Shown here: positions 44,239-56,379 of the stretch, in pieces
How the letters are laid out: each line of letters opens with the position of its first letter
Numbering within the stretch: position 1 is the first letter of the stretch
Source of the DNA: Brevibacillus sp. DP1.3A
Lineage (GTDB): Bacteria; Bacillota; Bacilli; Brevibacillales; Brevibacillaceae
NCBI RefSeq assembly: GCF_013284245.2
Contig: NZ_CP085876.1
Span: forward strand, 4,924,001 to 4,988,000
DNA length: 64,000 bases
Reading direction: 5' to 3'
Program-made: the position numbers and the translations under genes
Notes under the pieces: model-generated
What the model was told of the DNA's origin: nothing
The model's input: only the letters and a program-made list of their open reading frames with translations
Database searches by the model: none

Positions 44239-46017
44239 TTAGCCTGCTACTTGGACGTCCTGCTTGACGACAGCAAAAGCATTTTGCTCTTCATCTTTGT
44301 ACGGATAATACACGACGAGTGTAAAATCTCCCTCGACAAGCTCACCGGTCTCCATCCATTTTTCAATGTCAAAGGTCACCTTGGCAGTCAGCGTGTGCTT
44401 GAAGTAATCTTTTTCCAATGCAGCATGTGCCGCAAAATCATCGCGGAGTCGCTCACGCTGCTCAGTTAGGACAGCGAAAGTCTGTTGCATCTCTTCCTTG
44501 TCCATGACATCCTCCCACCACAGCTTGCGCGGGCGATGCTTCTGGTTGCGCAGGAAATCGAATTTCATCATGCTGAGCACATGGCCCATACCGTCCACTT
44601 GCTTGAATTGCAAAAACTTCTGCAAGCGCATGAACAAATCCTCTAATTGATGACCGATACGGCTCCAGCCTTGATTTTCCCAATAGTCACCAAATGTCTG
44701 GAAGAAGTCAAAAGCCGTTTCGAACTGATTCGCCAACAGCCACTCCACTGTATAGTCCATCCGGTGCGCATTCCAGTACTTTTCCAGAATGTCTTCTACA
44801 CGCTTGATTCTTTGCATGTCATCAAAGGAAAGGACGTTATTCCCCAAAATTTCGTAAGGAGCCTCATCCATAAAAACATAGCCATGATTAGCCGCACGCG
44901 CACGAACGCCTGTCCCGCGGAGCATTTTCAAAAAGCCGAGCTGAAGCTCTTCCGGGCGTAGACCAAACACGTCATTGAAGGTTTTGCGGAAGGATGCATA
45001 ATCTTCCTCAGGCAAACCAGCGATCAAGTCCAGATGCTGATCGATTTTTTTCGAATCCTTGATCTGTGTCACTGTACGCGCAAGACGATCGAAGCGCTGA
45101 ATCCGCTGAACAAGGCGGTTGGTTTCATCATTTGTGGACTGAACCCCAATCTCGAAGCGGAAAATGCCTGGCGGTGCGTTCTCGGTCAAGAAGTCGAGTA
45201 CGTCCGCTCGCAAAATGTCTGCTGTGATCTCGAATTGGAAGACCGTTCCATTGTGGTTGTCGATCAAAAACTGAAAGATTTCCAGCGCATATTTTTTATT
45301 GATGTTAAATGTGCGATCCACGAACTTGATCGTTTTGACGCCGTGATTGATCAAACGCATGAGATCTTCTTTCACTCGTTCCAGACTGAAATAGCGTACG
45401 CCGTCTTCAATCGAGGACAGACAGTATTGGCATTTGAACGGACAGCCACGGGATGCCTCAAAATAGACGACGCGGTTGTTCAGCTCGTCCAGATGGTCCG
45501 CGTATGGTGAAGGAATGCTGTCCATCTCTTCCACTTGCGCACGCGGCATGGAAAAACGCACGTACTCCTCTTCGCGATATGCGATTCCGGCTACATCACG
45601 CAGGCGTGGAGGCTGCTTGGTTTGCAATGATTCCTGATACACCTGCAAAAGCTCCAAGAAGGTCTGCTCCCCTTCACCAATGCAGATGACATCGATTTCA
45701 GGATGCTTCTTCATCCATTCGTCCGCATCATAGGTCACTTCTGGTCCCCCGAGGATAATCGGAACATCCGGGCAAATCTTTTTCAGCGTGCGCATGACAC
45801 TGAGCGTCTCACGAATGTTCCAGATATAACAGGAAAATGCAACGACATCGGGCTTGCGCTTGTGTATATCTGCTACTATATTTAACGTCACATCGTTGAT
45901 GGTATACTCCACCAGCTCAATCGAAGGAAATGCTTCCTGGGCATAGCTTCGCAAATAGCGCAAAGCGAGTGAGGAGTGAATAAACTTGGCGTTTAAGGTC
46001 GATAGTAAAATCTTCAT
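44239..46017 (-). CDS. B12-binding radical SAM protein
   Basis: About 592 residues. An N-terminal cobalamin-binding domain (ILLSTLNAKFIHSSLALRYL, then IILGGPEVTYDA) is followed by a radical SAM domain with CPFKCQYC, the CxxxCxxC motif that holds the 4Fe-4S cluster. The C-terminal DUF4080 region contains YTVEWLLANQFETAFDFFQT. The substrate is unknown. The start at 46017 (MKILLSTLNA) is taken from the family; AAGGAG lies about 13 bases upstream. It stands alone on the minus strand between alkD and moaB. Confidence 0.87.
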   Translation of the reverse strand: MKILLSTLNAKFIHSSLALRYLRSYAQEAFPSIELVEYTINDVTLNIVADIHKRKPDVVAFSCYIWNIRETLSVMRTLKKICPDVPIILGGPEVTYDADEWMKKHPEIDVICIGEGEQTFLELLQVYQESLQTKQPPRLRDVAGIAYREEEYVRFSMPRAQVEEMDSIPSPYADHLDELNNRVVYFEASRGCPFKCQYCLSSIEDGVRYFSLERVKEDLMRLINHGVKTIKFVDRTFNINKKYALEIFQFLIDNHNGTVFQFEITADILRADVLDFLTENAPPGIFRFEIGVQSTNDETNRLVQRIQRFDRLARTVTQIKDSKKIDQHLDLIAGLPEEDYASFRKTFNDVFGLRPEELQLGFLKMLRGTGVRARAANHGYVFMDEAPYEILGNNVLSFDDMQRIKRVEDILEKYWNAHRMDYTVEWLLANQFETAFDFFQTFGDYWENQGWSRIGHQLEDLFMRLQKFLQFKQVDGMGHVLSMMKFDFLRNQKHRPRKLWWEDVMDKEEMQQTFAVLTEQRERLRDDFAAHAALEKDYFKHTLTAKVTFDIEKWMETGELVEGDFTLVVYYPYKDEEQNAFAVVKQDVQVAG

Positions 46018-46139
46018 GGATGGGTCTACTCTCCTTGCAAAATTCGGCACCAAAAAACCATCTGCAATCGATGGTTCATGGTCTGACCGATCTTTTTCCT
46101 TTCGTAACAGTACCATACGAGACTACTAACGGCAAATCG

Positions 46140-46646
46140 TTAACGATTTAATTCGCGCACCACATGCCCCAGCTCTGGCACGATCAACCGATTCATCGCC
46201 AGTCGCACCGCACCTGTCGAGCCTGGCGTGGAAAAAATCATTTTCCCTTTCCGCGTCCCTGCAATCGCACGACTGAGCATCGCTGCGGAACCGATGTCTT
46301 CTGTATAGCTCAACATCCGAAACAGCTCGCCAAATCCCGGCATTTCCTTATCAAGCAAGCCAGAAACAGCCTCAAAGGTATTATCTCTTGGCGAAATGCC
46401 AGTACCGCCATTGAGAAGAATGACTTGAACGTCGTCATGTGAGATTCCCGCTTCGATTGCCGCAATGACTTGTACAGGCTCGTCCTTTACAATTTGATAA
46501 AGCGCAATGCTGTGACCGGCTTCAGTCAGCAGCTGCTTCATTAACTGTCCGCTTTTATCTGTATCCTCTGTCCGAGTATCGGAAACGGTTATGACCATGC
46601 ATGTGACTTGCTTGGGCGATAGCGCCTTGTGTTCCTGCGTACTCAT
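46140..46646 (-). CDS. moaB: Molybdenum cofactor biosynthesis protein MoaB/Mog family
   Basis: A 168-residue MPT-binding protein. VITVSDTRTEDTDKSG, ILLNGGTGISPRDNTFEA and FSTPGSTGAVRLAM are the conserved blocks. It would adenylylate molybdopterin or serve as a MoaB-type auxiliary. GAGGAAATG precedes the ATG. It is divergent from the MocR-type regulator. Another cofactor gene, moaA, is at the far end of the window and is not linked. Confidence 0.92.
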   Translation of the reverse strand: MSTQEHKALSPKQVTCMVITVSDTRTEDTDKSGQLMKQLLTEAGHSIALYQIVKDEPVQVIAAIEAGISHDDVQVILLNGGTGISPRDNTFEAVSGLLDKEMPGFGELFRMLSYTEDIGSAAMLSRAIAGTRKGKMIFSTPGSTGAVRLAMNRLIVPELGHVVRELNR

Positions 46647-46821
46647 CCGTCATTTCCTCATTTCTTCAATATATATCTATTTCTCATGATACCATGTTCG
46701 GGTTTCCAATACCTTCGTCGTTCCGGCAACAATTTCTTCACTCCCTATACCCGAGATGCTTCTCTTTCCTATATAATGCTGATGACTGCTATTTTTTCGA
46801 CAGACAAGGAGGCGTGCGCGA

Positions 46822-48264
46822 ATGCCAGAGCGACCTTATTTTTCTTTTCATTTCCACAAACAATCGCACACACCGATCTATGTACAACTCGCTGAACAAT
46901 TAAAAACAGCGATTCTGCGTGGTGCCTTTCTTGTAGATGGACAACAATTGATATCACTACGAGATATGAAAACAATTAGCGGCTGCTCGTTGGAGACAGT
47001 CAAAAAAGCATACGATCATCTTGCGTTGGAAGGCTGGCTGGAAGCTGTTCATGGCAAAGGCTATTACTTGACGCAGCTTGCCAAAGAAGCTCGTTTGGAA
47101 AATCGCCTCCCGCTCACAGATATTCCAATCGCTTCTCTGGCTGATTCCTCCCCTCGTCCAAGCGAAGAGCTGGTGAAGCGATTGCGTGGTGCTTTTTATG
47201 AGAGCCTGACCGTATTGGATGAACCGTCCGCGAAGAAGAAAATCATGCGAACGCAGGCTACCAAAGTTTTCGCTGATCATCTCAGCCGCAGGGGACTGCC
47301 ACACTCACCTGAACGCCTTCTGCTTTTTAACAGAAGCACGAGCGGCTTCGCCTTCCTAGCACAGCGGATCATGAATGCGCGCGATGTCGTCTATGTGGAG
47401 GAGTATAGCTATCCCGTATTCCTGCGCTTACTGAGCCAATGCGGTATTACGGTTCGACCGATTCGTATGGATGAAGAAGGCGTTTGTATTCAAGCCCTCA
47501 ATGAAGAGCAGGAGCATTACCCCGCCAATTGGCTGTTGATTAACCCGCATTACCAATTCCCTACGGGCATCAGCTATTCATTGAAACGAAAAGAAGAGCT
47601 GCTCGAATGGGCACAGAATCATAACGTACGTCTGATTGAAAACGACCATTATGGAGATCTCTGGTTTGAAGAGCCGAGCGTTCCCCTGTACCACATGGCT
47701 GTGCAGGCAAAAAGCTCTGTCGAGGTCTACTATTTGCATTCTTTGTCCAAAACACTGGCTCGCGACCTGCAATTGGGCGTGTTGATGCTTCCTTCTGATT
47801 TATCGGATGATGAATTGGAGCGCTACAGCCAGCTTGTTTCCATGACCGGAGCGGAACCTTCCCTGCTCGTCGTAGAGGCAGCCGTTCAACTCCTCGATGA
47901 TCCTTGGTTTTACGAAGAGTTTCTAGCAGATCGACGTGCCCTGTTCCAGGCCCGCTTCCTACGACTCTGGCAGGAAAGACGGCAAGCACTCCCCGAACAC
48001 GCACGAATGTACCCCATTTCAGGTGGCTTAAATACGTGGATCAAATGGGGCACGCCAACCACAAGAGCAACCGAACAAGAAGAGAGAGTCGTCGCTATTC
48101 TTCGAGAGGAGGGTCTCGAGCTGACTGGCGGTCATGCTTTTCGCGTAGCGGATGAGCCTGCCGATATTCTGCGCTGCCCGGCTGTCCGTTTCCCGCTTGC
48201 TCCACTGGAAGAACGAGAATTGAAGCATTGGCTTCACCGATTGGGCGCTGCTCTACTTCGGTAA
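46822..48264 (+). CDS. MocR-type (GntR-aminotransferase) transcriptional regulator
   Basis: A 480-residue fusion. Residues 1-80 form a GntR winged helix (PIYVQLAEQLKTAILRGAFL, SGCSLETVKKAYDHLALEGW). The rest is a class I aminotransferase fold with NPHYQFPTG and the PLP lysine in HSLSKTLARDLQLGV. Such regulators sense amines, amino acids or vitamin B6. GGAGG precedes the ATG. The target is unknown; no aminotransferase or transporter gene is adjacent. A TATAAT box lies at 46772-46777 without a good -35. Confidence 0.9.
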   Translation: MPERPYFSFHFHKQSHTPIYVQLAEQLKTAILRGAFLVDGQQLISLRDMKTISGCSLETVKKAYDHLALEGWLEAVHGKGYYLTQLAKEARLENRLPLTDIPIASLADSSPRPSEELVKRLRGAFYESLTVLDEPSAKKKIMRTQATKVFADHLSRRGLPHSPERLLLFNRSTSGFAFLAQRIMNARDVVYVEEYSYPVFLRLLSQCGITVRPIRMDEEGVCIQALNEEQEHYPANWLLINPHYQFPTGISYSLKRKEELLEWAQNHNVRLIENDHYGDLWFEEPSVPLYHMAVQAKSSVEVYYLHSLSKTLARDLQLGVLMLPSDLSDDELERYSQLVSMTGAEPSLLVVEAAVQLLDDPWFYEEFLADRRALFQARFLRLWQERRQALPEHARMYPISGGLNTWIKWGTPTTRATEQEERVVAILREEGLELTGGHAFRVADEPADILRCPAVRFPLAPLEERELKHWLHRLGAALLR

Positions 48265-48273
48265 GTTTTCCAA

Positions 48274-48312
48274 GGGAAATGCCATACTAAGAGATGGATT
48301 TCCCTCTTTCCT
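48274..48312 (+). terminator. Probable terminator after the MocR-type gene
   Basis: GGGAAAT pairs with ATTTCCC, with inner CCAT/ATGG pairing, then CTCTTTCCTTT. Confidence 0.55.
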
Positions 48313-48350
48313 TTACACTAGACTCGAAAAAAGCCGAGGTATAACCTGCT

Positions 48351-49697
48351 ATGATTAAAAAAATCGTAGATAAGCTTCACCTTGATCCACCAAAAACGCT
48401 TGTACTTGGGTTTGCCTTAATTATTTTCCTGGGAGCGCTGCTTTTGACACTCCCGGTCTCTACAGTTGATGGACTTGGCCTGTATTGGCTTGATGCTCTG
48501 TTTACAGCCACCTCTGCTACGTGTGTAACAGGCTTGGTTGTCGTCGATACTGGAACGACTTTCACTACCTTTGGTCAACTTGTCATTTTGTCACTCATCC
48601 AGATAGGCGGACTTGGCTTTATGACGTTCGCTACCTTTTTCGCACTGATTATGCGTAAAAAAATCTCATTGCGTGAACGACTCATCCTTCAAGAGTCACT
48701 GAATCAGATATCGATAGAAGGTGTCGTACGTTTAGCCAAAATGATTTTGATTTTTACTGCCGTCACTGAGTTTATAGGTGGAGTGCTTCTCTCTATTCGT
48801 TTTGCATTTGACTTTCCTCTGTCAAAAGCGATATACTTCGGCTTTTTCCATGCGATTTCTAACTTTAATAACGCTGGATTTGATCTGATGGGCGATTTCG
48901 CTAGCTTAACTGCTTATGTAGATGATCTGCTTGTCAATCTCGTCGTCTGTTTGATGATCATTCTTGGCGGTATAGGTTTCATCGTTGTGAGTGAGTTATA
49001 CGATTATCGTCAAACCCGTCGCCTGTCTTTACATACGAAAGTGGTACTGGCAACAACGGGTCTTTTGATCACGGCAGGGACCGTGCTTATCTTCATTTTG
49101 GAGTATAACAATCCGAAGACTTTGCAGCCCCTTTCCATGATGGGCAAAGTGCTAGGCTCCTTATATCAGTCGGTTACACCTCGTACGGCAGGTTCGAACA
49201 CATTGAATATCGGGGATATGTATCAATCTTCGCTTTTCCTCATTATTATCCTGATGTTCATCGGTGCTTCTCCAGGCTCAACGGGAGGCGGAATCAAGAC
49301 GACGACCTTTGCCACACTAATTGGTGCTGTTATCGCCCAAATTAAAGGAAAAGAAGACGTGATCTTCTTCCGTCAACGCATCCTGCCTCACATGGTCTAC
49401 AAATCACTGACACTGACCATGATCGCCCTGTCCATTGTACTTGTCATGACGATGGTGCTCTCAATTACGGAGACAACCGCCCGATTCGAAATGATCCTGT
49501 TCGAGGTCACTTCCGCGTTTGCTACGACTGGACTATCCATGGGGCTGACCCCTCATCTGACTCCGATCGGGAAAACGCTGATCATATTGACGATGTTTGC
49601 TGGTCGTTTAGGACCTCTCACGATTGCCTTTGCCCTCGCACAACGCAAGCAAAAGGAATACTTCCGTTATCCAAAAGGGAAGATCACCATCGGATAA
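48351..49697 (+). CDS. KtrB/KtrD-type potassium channel subunit
   Basis: A 448-residue membrane protein of the TrkH/KtrB family, with four M1-P-M2-like repeats. The P-loop filters are recognisable: ATSATCVTGLV, HAISNFNNAGFDL, VTPRTAGSNTLN and SAFATTGLSMGL. It forms the ion path of a K+ uptake system whose cytoplasmic RCK partner is the KtrC-like protein at 34784. GAGG lies about 11 bases before the ATG. KtrB and KtrD cannot be told apart by eye. Confidence 0.88.
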   Translation: MIKKIVDKLHLDPPKTLVLGFALIIFLGALLLTLPVSTVDGLGLYWLDALFTATSATCVTGLVVVDTGTTFTTFGQLVILSLIQIGGLGFMTFATFFALIMRKKISLRERLILQESLNQISIEGVVRLAKMILIFTAVTEFIGGVLLSIRFAFDFPLSKAIYFGFFHAISNFNNAGFDLMGDFASLTAYVDDLLVNLVVCLMIILGGIGFIVVSELYDYRQTRRLSLHTKVVLATTGLLITAGTVLIFILEYNNPKTLQPLSMMGKVLGSLYQSVTPRTAGSNTLNIGDMYQSSLFLIIILMFIGASPGSTGGGIKTTTFATLIGAVIAQIKGKEDVIFFRQRILPHMVYKSLTLTMIALSIVLVMTMVLSITETTARFEMILFEVTSAFATTGLSMGLTPHLTPIGKTLIILTMFAGRLGPLTIAFALAQRKQKEYFRYPKGKITIG

Positions 49698-49713
49698 GCA
49701 GTATAAAAAGGTA

Positions 49714-49752
49714 AAACCCTGCCAAAGCACCCGAAGGACTTTGGCAGGGTTT
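49714..49752. terminator. Bidirectional terminator between ktr and leuB
   Basis: AAACCCTGCCAAAG pairs perfectly with CTTTGGCAGGGTTT around an 11-base loop, with T-rich tails on both strands. Confidence 0.92.
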
Positions 49753-49767
49753 CGTTTTGTGTATGAT

Positions 49768-50862
49768 TTATTGTTTTTGCCACTGTTTGGACAACTCGTC
49801 GCGAACCAGTTGGCCCATCTCGATTGTACCAATCGCTTTGCTTCTGTCTGCCGCGATATCGCCAGTGCGATGTCCTGCTTCCAGTACGGACCAAACTGCA
49901 TTTTCCACTGCTGCTGCCGCTTCATCCATACCGAGCGAGAGACGAAGCATCATCGCGACGGATAGAATGGTTGCCAGCGGATTGGCAATGCCTTTTCCAG
50001 CAATGTCAGGGGCAGAGCCATGAACCGGTTCATACAGGCCAAAGCTGCCTGCTGCCAGACTCGCCGAAGACAGCATCCCAATCGAACCAGTCAGCATCGC
50101 TGCCTGATCGCTCAAGATGTCGCCAAACATGTTTTCCGTCACGATGACGTCAAACTGTTTTGGTTCACGCACGAGCTGCATCGCGCAAGAGTCTACCAAC
50201 TGGTGAGACAGCTCTACATCTGGATAGTCAGCCGCTACTCGCTCGGCTACCTTGCGCCAGAGGCGGGAGCTTTCGAGGACATTTGCCTTATCTACAGATA
50301 CGAGACGCTTTTGGCGTTTGCGCGCAATGTCGAAACCGACTCGAATGATTCGCTCGACTTCCGCTTCATGATAGATGCACTGATCTTCTGCGACTTCACC
50401 GTTTGGACCGTCGTAGCGTTTTTTCTCACCGAAATAAATGCCCCCGGTCAGTTCACGTACAACGATCAAGTCAACACCAGAAACGACTTCTGGCTTGAGG
50501 GAGGACGCATCCACCAGAGAGCTGTGCATGGTAGCTGGGCGAATGTTCGCAAACAAACCGAGCGCTTTGCGAATGCCGAGCAGCCCTGTTTCTGGACGAA
50601 GATGCCCAGGATTCTGATCCCACTTCGGTCCGCCAACGGCTCCCAAGAGTACAGCATCCGCTTGCTTAGTCAGCGTTACCGTTTCTTCTGGCAATGGTGT
50701 TCCATCCGTATCGATTGCGATACCACCGATCCTGCCTTCTTCACATGTAAAAGTGACATCTTCAAGTTCCCCTACGAGTGTAAGGACTTTGACCGCTTCC
50801 TGCATGATTTCTGGTCCAATACCGTCTCCAGGAAGAACGGCGATGCGATAGTTTTTCTTCAT
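49768..50862 (-). CDS. leuB: 3-isopropylmalate dehydrogenase
   Basis: A 364-residue NAD-dependent dehydrogenase, third step of leucine synthesis. [23 protein letters not shown], the catalytic Lys in [13 protein letters not shown], and [15 protein letters not shown] with [18 protein letters not shown] are all present. The ribosome-binding site is weak (GCGGGAT). It ends the ilv-leu operon at a bidirectional terminator, so leuC and leuD must lie elsewhere. Confidence 0.96.
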   Translation of the reverse strand: MKKNYRIAVLPGDGIGPEIMQEAVKVLTLVGELEDVTFTCEEGRIGGIAIDTDGTPLPEETVTLTKQADAVLLGAVGGPKWDQNPGHLRPETGLLGIRKALGLFANIRPATMHSSLVDASSLKPEVVSGVDLIVVRELTGGIYFGEKKRYDGPNGEVAEDQCIYHEAEVERIIRVGFDIARKRQKRLVSVDKANVLESSRLWRKVAERVAADYPDVELSHQLVDSCAMQLVREPKQFDVIVTENMFGDILSDQAAMLTGSIGMLSSASLAAGSFGLYEPVHGSAPDIAGKGIANPLATILSVAMMLRLSLGMDEAAAAVENAVWSVLEAGHRTGDIAADRSKAIGTIEMGQLVRDELSKQWQKQ

Positions 50863-50940
50863 CGTTTATCCCGCTTTTCTATACGTAATGGTTTCCGAAC
50901 GCTGCTGGTTCCTATGATCCTATCCACATTTGACCTATCT

Positions 50941-52479
50941 TTATATCGTTGCACTGACGGGCATAGGCTCGCCACGACGTTCCATGATCTTGTTCACTGC
51001 CCGTACATAGGCGATTGCGCTCGCTTCCAGCACATCTGTGCTCACACCGCGGCCGGTAACGATCAGATCGCCCTGCTGTAGACGGACGAACACTTCACCC
51101 AGCGCATCTTGTCCGTGAGTAACGGAAAGGATTTTGTAATCGACGAGGGTAACTTCTTCTCCGGTAGCGCGGTCAATCGCTTTGTAGATGGAATCAACCG
51201 ATCCATTTCCACATGCGGCTTCTTCGCATACCGATCCGTCGGCACGAATCAGTCGCACACTCGCTGTCGGAACGGAAATGTTGCCGTAAGCGAGCTGTAC
51301 AGATTCCAGCTGGAACGCTTCTGGTCCGCGAACCATCTTGGAGTCGACCAATGCGAGGATGTCGTCATCCGTGATTTCTTTCTTCTTGTCGCACAATACT
51401 TTGAACGCTGCAAACGCTACGTTTACCTCTTCTTGCTCCAAGTGATAGCCCAGATCAACCAACTTTTCTTTGAAAGCATGGCGCCCAGAGTGCTTGCCAA
51501 GAACCAGTTTGTTTGACTTGAAGCCGACCGATTCCGGACGGATAATTTCGTACGTAGTGACTTCTTTTAACACACCATCCTGGTGAATACCGGACTCGTG
51601 CGCAAAAGCATTTGCCCCCACGACTGCTTTATTTCCTGGCACGATCATCCCTGTCAAACGGCTCACCAGCTGGCTGGTCCGTGCGATTTCTTTCAAATTC
51701 AACTTGGTCGTCGCCTGGTAGTAATCCTTGCGCGTCTCCAATGCAAGCGCCACTTCTTCCAGAGCAGCATTTCCAGCGCGCTCTCCGATTCCATTGATGG
51801 TGCCCTCCACTTGCGTAGCTCCACCCTCGACTGCAGCGAGACTGTTGGCCACTGCCATCCCGAGGTCATCGTGGCAATGACAGCTCAGACGAATCAGATC
51901 CGTAGAAGGTACCCGAGTTTTCAGCTCACGGAAAATGTTTCCGTACTGATACGGCGTCATGTAGCCAACCGTATCTGGAATATTTACCGTAGTAGCCCCT
52001 GCTTTGATAACAGCCTCTACAACCTCTGCCAAAAATTCGATCTCGGTACGCGCCGCATCCTCTGCGGAAAACTGAACTTCCGTAAAGTACTTTTTCGCAT
52101 AAGTAACTGCTTCCACCGCCCGAGCAAGGACTTCTTCCTTGCTCATGTTCAGCTTGAACTGACGGTGAATCGGAGATGTTGCGAGAAAGACGTGGAGGGA
52201 AGCGTTTTGTGCGTTGCGAAGCGCTTCGTATGCCTTATCCATGTCGTCTTTTACGGCACGAGCCAGACTGACGACGGTTGCATTCTTCACCCGTTTTGCA
52301 ACTTCGGCCACAGACTTTTGGTCACCTGGGGAGGCAGCAGCGAAGCCCGCCTCAATTCTGTTTACGCCCAGCTTCTCGAGTTGAAGGGCGATCTCCACCT
52401 TTTCGTTCGTGCTAATATTGACGCCCGGAGACTGCTCCCCATCGCGCAGTGTCGTATCAAAAATCTCAATGGTCCGCAT
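50941..52479 (-). CDS. leuA: 2-isopropylmalate synthase
   Basis: A 512-residue enzyme committing acetyl-CoA and 2-oxoisovalerate to leucine. The DRE-TIM motif is [14 protein letters not shown], the metal-binding histidines are in [12 protein letters not shown], and the C-terminal LeuA regulatory domain (from about residue 385) senses leucine. GGAGGTG precedes the ATG. Length is normal for the bacterial form. Confidence 0.96.
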   Translation of the reverse strand: MRTIEIFDTTLRDGEQSPGVNISTNEKVEIALQLEKLGVNRIEAGFAAASPGDQKSVAEVAKRVKNATVVSLARAVKDDMDKAYEALRNAQNASLHVFLATSPIHRQFKLNMSKEEVLARAVEAVTYAKKYFTEVQFSAEDAARTEIEFLAEVVEAVIKAGATTVNIPDTVGYMTPYQYGNIFRELKTRVPSTDLIRLSCHCHDDLGMAVANSLAAVEGGATQVEGTINGIGERAGNAALEEVALALETRKDYYQATTKLNLKEIARTSQLVSRLTGMIVPGNKAVVGANAFAHESGIHQDGVLKEVTTYEIIRPESVGFKSNKLVLGKHSGRHAFKEKLVDLGYHLEQEEVNVAFAAFKVLCDKKKEITDDDILALVDSKMVRGPEAFQLESVQLAYGNISVPTASVRLIRADGSVCEEAACGNGSVDSIYKAIDRATGEEVTLVDYKILSVTHGQDALGEVFVRLQQGDLIVTGRGVSTDVLEASAIAYVRAVNKIMERRGEPMPVSATI

Positions 52480-52535
52480 GAACTTTTCACCTCCACATTT
52501 TTCCCTACATTATATATAAATTTTTCACACGGCAA

Positions 52536-53594
<1,059 letters not shown>

Positions 53595-53614
53595 TTATTC
53601 TGAAATTTGGCAAT

Positions 53615-54121
53615 TTAAACCGTTGCTGCGGCTGTTGCTGGAACAATACTGCGCGCCATCGCTACTGAACCTGTTCTTGTCAATTCAATAACGCCGTAGT
53701 TTTGTAATAGTACGAGCAGCGCATCAATCTTTTCGGTGTCACCCGTTACTTGCACGATCAGTGAGCTAGGACCCACATCGACGATCGCGGCACGGAACGG
53801 CTCGACAATTCCGTTTAACTCTGCCAGCTGGCTGGGCGATGCCGTCACTTTAATCAGTGCCAGTTCCCTTGATACAAAAGGGTTTTCACTGAGATTCGTG
53901 ACTGAGATGACATCGATCAGCTTGTGCAATTGCTTCATGAGCTGATTGATTTGGCGGTCATCTCCCCCGGTTGAAATGATCATCCGGGATAGCCCCTGTT
54001 CTTCCGTGCCTCCCACCGTAATGCTGTCGATGTTGAAGCCGCGTTGGCCGAACAGTGTCGCCACTCTGGTCAAAACGCCTGGTTGGTCGTTGACGAGTAC
54101 GGAAATGGTATGTTGCTGCAT
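53615..54121 (-). CDS. ilvN: Acetolactate synthase small subunit
   Basis: A 168-residue regulatory subunit. The ACT domain (ISVLVNDQPGVLTRVATLFG, RGFNIDSITVG) binds valine for feedback inhibition, and the C-terminal domain begins near residue 80. The start lies one base after the ilvB stop with GGGGGA upstream, so translation is probably coupled. Called ilvH or ilvN in different Bacilli. Confidence 0.95.
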   Translation of the reverse strand: MQQHTISVLVNDQPGVLTRVATLFGQRGFNIDSITVGGTEEQGLSRMIISTGGDDRQINQLMKQLHKLIDVISVTNLSENPFVSRELALIKVTASPSQLAELNGIVEPFRAAIVDVGPSSLIVQVTGDTEKIDALLVLLQNYGVIELTRTGSVAMARSIVPATAAATV

Positions 54122-54122
54122 C

Positions 54123-55859
54123 CTAATCGTCCCCCAATTCCATCTGATCTAATGTGTTGCCTGATGCAACCATCGGATATACATTTTCTTCCTGTGCAAC
54201 GCGGAAGTCCACCACGACTGGTCCATCATGTGCTAGCGCCTCTGCCCAAACGGCTTCGGCTTCTTCCGGCGTGCTTGCTCGCAAGCCTTTTACGCCATAT
54301 GCTTCTGCCAGCTTGACAAAATCCGGGCTGCATGTCAGATCGATTTGGCTGTAGCGATTATCGTAGAAGAGCTCCTGCCATTGACGTACCATTCCCAAGC
54401 ACTGGTTGTTCACAATCGCTACTTTGACCGGAATGTTGTATTGGGAGACGATTGCCAGCTCCTGGTTGGTCATCTGGAATCCGCCATCTCCAACGACGGA
54501 GATTACCGTGCGATCCGGGTGAGCGATCTGTGCGCCAATTGCTGCCGGGAAGCCAAAGCCCATCGTGCCGAGACCACCGGAAGAGATAAAGGAGCGCGGG
54601 TGCTTGAACTTATAGTATTGAGCTGTCCACATCTGGTGTTGTCCAACGTCTGTTGTGACGATCGCTTCCCCATCTGTGGAGTTGTACAAGAGTTCAATGA
54701 CTGCTTGTGGCTTCAATACGTCGCCATCTTTTTTGTACTTGTACGGATATTGTTCTTTCCACTCTTTCAACTGGCTGATCCATGCTTCCGAATCACAAGC
54801 TTTTGCGAGCGGAATTGCTTTTGCCAGCGTGCTCTTCACGTCGCCTGCTACTGTAACGGCTGTCTCTACGTTTTTCCCCAGCTCTGCTGGATCGATGTCG
54901 ACGTGTACGATGCGGGCTTTTGGTGCGAACTCTTTCGTGCGTCCCATCGTGATTCGGTCATCAAAGCGTGCTCCCAAACCAATCACGCAATCCGCATTCA
55001 AGAGCGCTTGATTCGCTGTGTAATTTCCGTGCATCCCTGGCATTGCCAGCGACAGCTCGTGTGTTCCAGGGAAACCGCCCAATCCCATGAAGGTGTTGAT
55101 CACCGGGATGCGTGTTTTTTCAGCAAAGTCGCGCAATTCTTTTTCTGCTTGAGCTGCAATGATTCCCCCGCCCGCCAAAATGACTGGACGCTTCGCTTCG
55201 CTAACGGCTTTTACAAACTCTTGTACTTGTTCGTCGCTTGGTACGAGTGAAGCGCGGTAGCCGCGAATCTCCACTTTATCCGGGTAGGTAAATGGAGCCT
55301 TCTCATTGGCGACGTCTTTGGGAATGTCGATCAATACTGGGCCCGGACGACCGGTTGTCGCGATGTGGAAAGCTTCCTTCACAATCCGTGGAAGATCGCG
55401 AATGTCGCGGACAAAGTAGCTGTGCTTCGTAATTGGGATGGTAATTCCCGTAATGTTCGCCTCTTGGAACGCGTCGGTACCAATCAGCGACTGTGCCACG
55501 TTACCTGTGATGCAGACCAGCGGAACCGAGTCCATCTGAGCGGTTGCAATCCCTGTTACGAGGTTCGTTGCTCCCGGACCGGAAGTGGCGATACATACAC
55601 CCGGTTTGCCTGTTGCTCGGGCATATCCATCAGCAGCGTGGATAGCGCCTTGCTCGTGGCGAGTCAAAATGTGCTTGAAGTAGCTCCCGTACAGGGAGTC
55701 ATAAATGGGGAGCACCGCACCGCCTGGATAGCCGAAAATGTATTCGACCTGCTCCAGGATTAAACAGCGCAGCAGCGTTTCTGCTCCTGACACTTCTTCC
55801 CCGAACTGAATCGGTGGAATGCCGTTCTTTTTCTGCAATTCGGCCATTTCAACACTCAT
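54123..55859 (-). CDS. ilvB: Acetolactate synthase large subunit
   Basis: A 578-residue ThDP enzyme, first common step of branched-chain amino acid synthesis. The catalytic glutamate lies in [21 protein letters not shown]-binding segments follow, and the ThDP motif is [15 protein letters not shown]. The N-terminus [13 protein letters not shown] precedes the ThDP fold. GGAGGAGAGG lies before the ATG. It is the first gene of ilvB-ilvN-ilvC-leuA-leuB under a Leu T-box. Confidence 0.96.
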   Translation of the reverse strand: MSVEMAELQKKNGIPPIQFGEEVSGAETLLRCLILEQVEYIFGYPGGAVLPIYDSLYGSYFKHILTRHEQGAIHAADGYARATGKPGVCIATSGPGATNLVTGIATAQMDSVPLVCITGNVAQSLIGTDAFQEANITGITIPITKHSYFVRDIRDLPRIVKEAFHIATTGRPGPVLIDIPKDVANEKAPFTYPDKVEIRGYRASLVPSDEQVQEFVKAVSEAKRPVILAGGGIIAAQAEKELRDFAEKTRIPVINTFMGLGGFPGTHELSLAMPGMHGNYTANQALLNADCVIGLGARFDDRITMGRTKEFAPKARIVHVDIDPAELGKNVETAVTVAGDVKSTLAKAIPLAKACDSEAWISQLKEWKEQYPYKYKKDGDVLKPQAVIELLYNSTDGEAIVTTDVGQHQMWTAQYYKFKHPRSFISSGGLGTMGFGFPAAIGAQIAHPDRTVISVVGDGGFQMTNQELAIVSQYNIPVKVAIVNNQCLGMVRQWQELFYDNRYSQIDLTCSPDFVKLAEAYGVKGLRASTPEEAEAVWAEALAHDGPVVVDFRVAQEENVYPMVASGNTLDQMELGDD

Positions 55860-55917
55860 TGACCTCTCCTCCTCCCAATTCTCAACAGGTATTGAAAATA
55901 ACTATAGACACATAGAA

Positions 55918-56250
55918 AAACCCTTTCGCCCCGACACGGTTTTATTTCCATGTCTTTTGGGGCGAAAGGGTTCGCGGTACCACCCAACTTTATCGGCGCC
56001 TCACGGTCAGCCGATCTCAGCCAGTCACAACAAATGTGGACTGTAACACGTTAACGGGTGTTAAGCGGTTTGGCCTACTACCTGCAAAGCAAGTTTCAGC
56101 TAAACGGCTCGGAGGTGAGCAATGCGACGTACCCAATACCCGTTTCTCAGCATCAGGGCTCTCTGTAAAAGGGGTAACGCGCACCATCCTCGTCATGGCC
56201 TACTATTAAAACAATATTTTCAATATTGTTGTTGTCAGAATAAAGTGTTA
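55918..56250 (-). promoter_or_regulatory. T-box riboswitch, tRNA-Leu, upstream of the ilv-leu operon
   Basis: The minus strand carries the T-box core GGGTGGTACCGCGAA near 55973-55987, then a terminator whose ACCCTTTCGCCCC pairs perfectly with GGGGCGAAAGGGT (55918-55975) before a T-run. Upstream Stem I shows GCTCACC, where CUC (56117-56119) is a Leu specifier, as in B. subtilis ilv-leu. A short AT-rich hairpin (ACAATATT/AATATTGT, 56211-56229) lies near the 5' end and faintly resembles a CodY box. Confidence 0.92.
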
Positions 56251-56256
56251 CGTCTG

Positions 56257-56285
56257 ATTATAGCTAGGCACCTAGGGGGTGTCAA
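56257..56285 (-). promoter_or_regulatory. Consensus sigma-A promoter of the ilv-leu operon
   Basis: Perfect TTGACA (56280-56285), a 17-base spacer and perfect TATAAT (56257-56262) on the minus strand. Control must then come from the T-box and from repressors. Confidence 0.92.
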
Positions 56286-56379
56286 CGAAAACAAAAAGAT
56301 TTTACTGGACTTTCGTCCGAACGAATGCTCAGTTGGAAATGGCTTTATAGCGCGGTTTTTGCGTGAAAGCGGATACAAT

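Noticed and set aside
56211-56229. CodY binding site in the ilv-leu leader
   Set aside because: Only about 11 of 15 positions fit the CodY consensus and the site forms a hairpin in its own right; noted only within the T-box entry.
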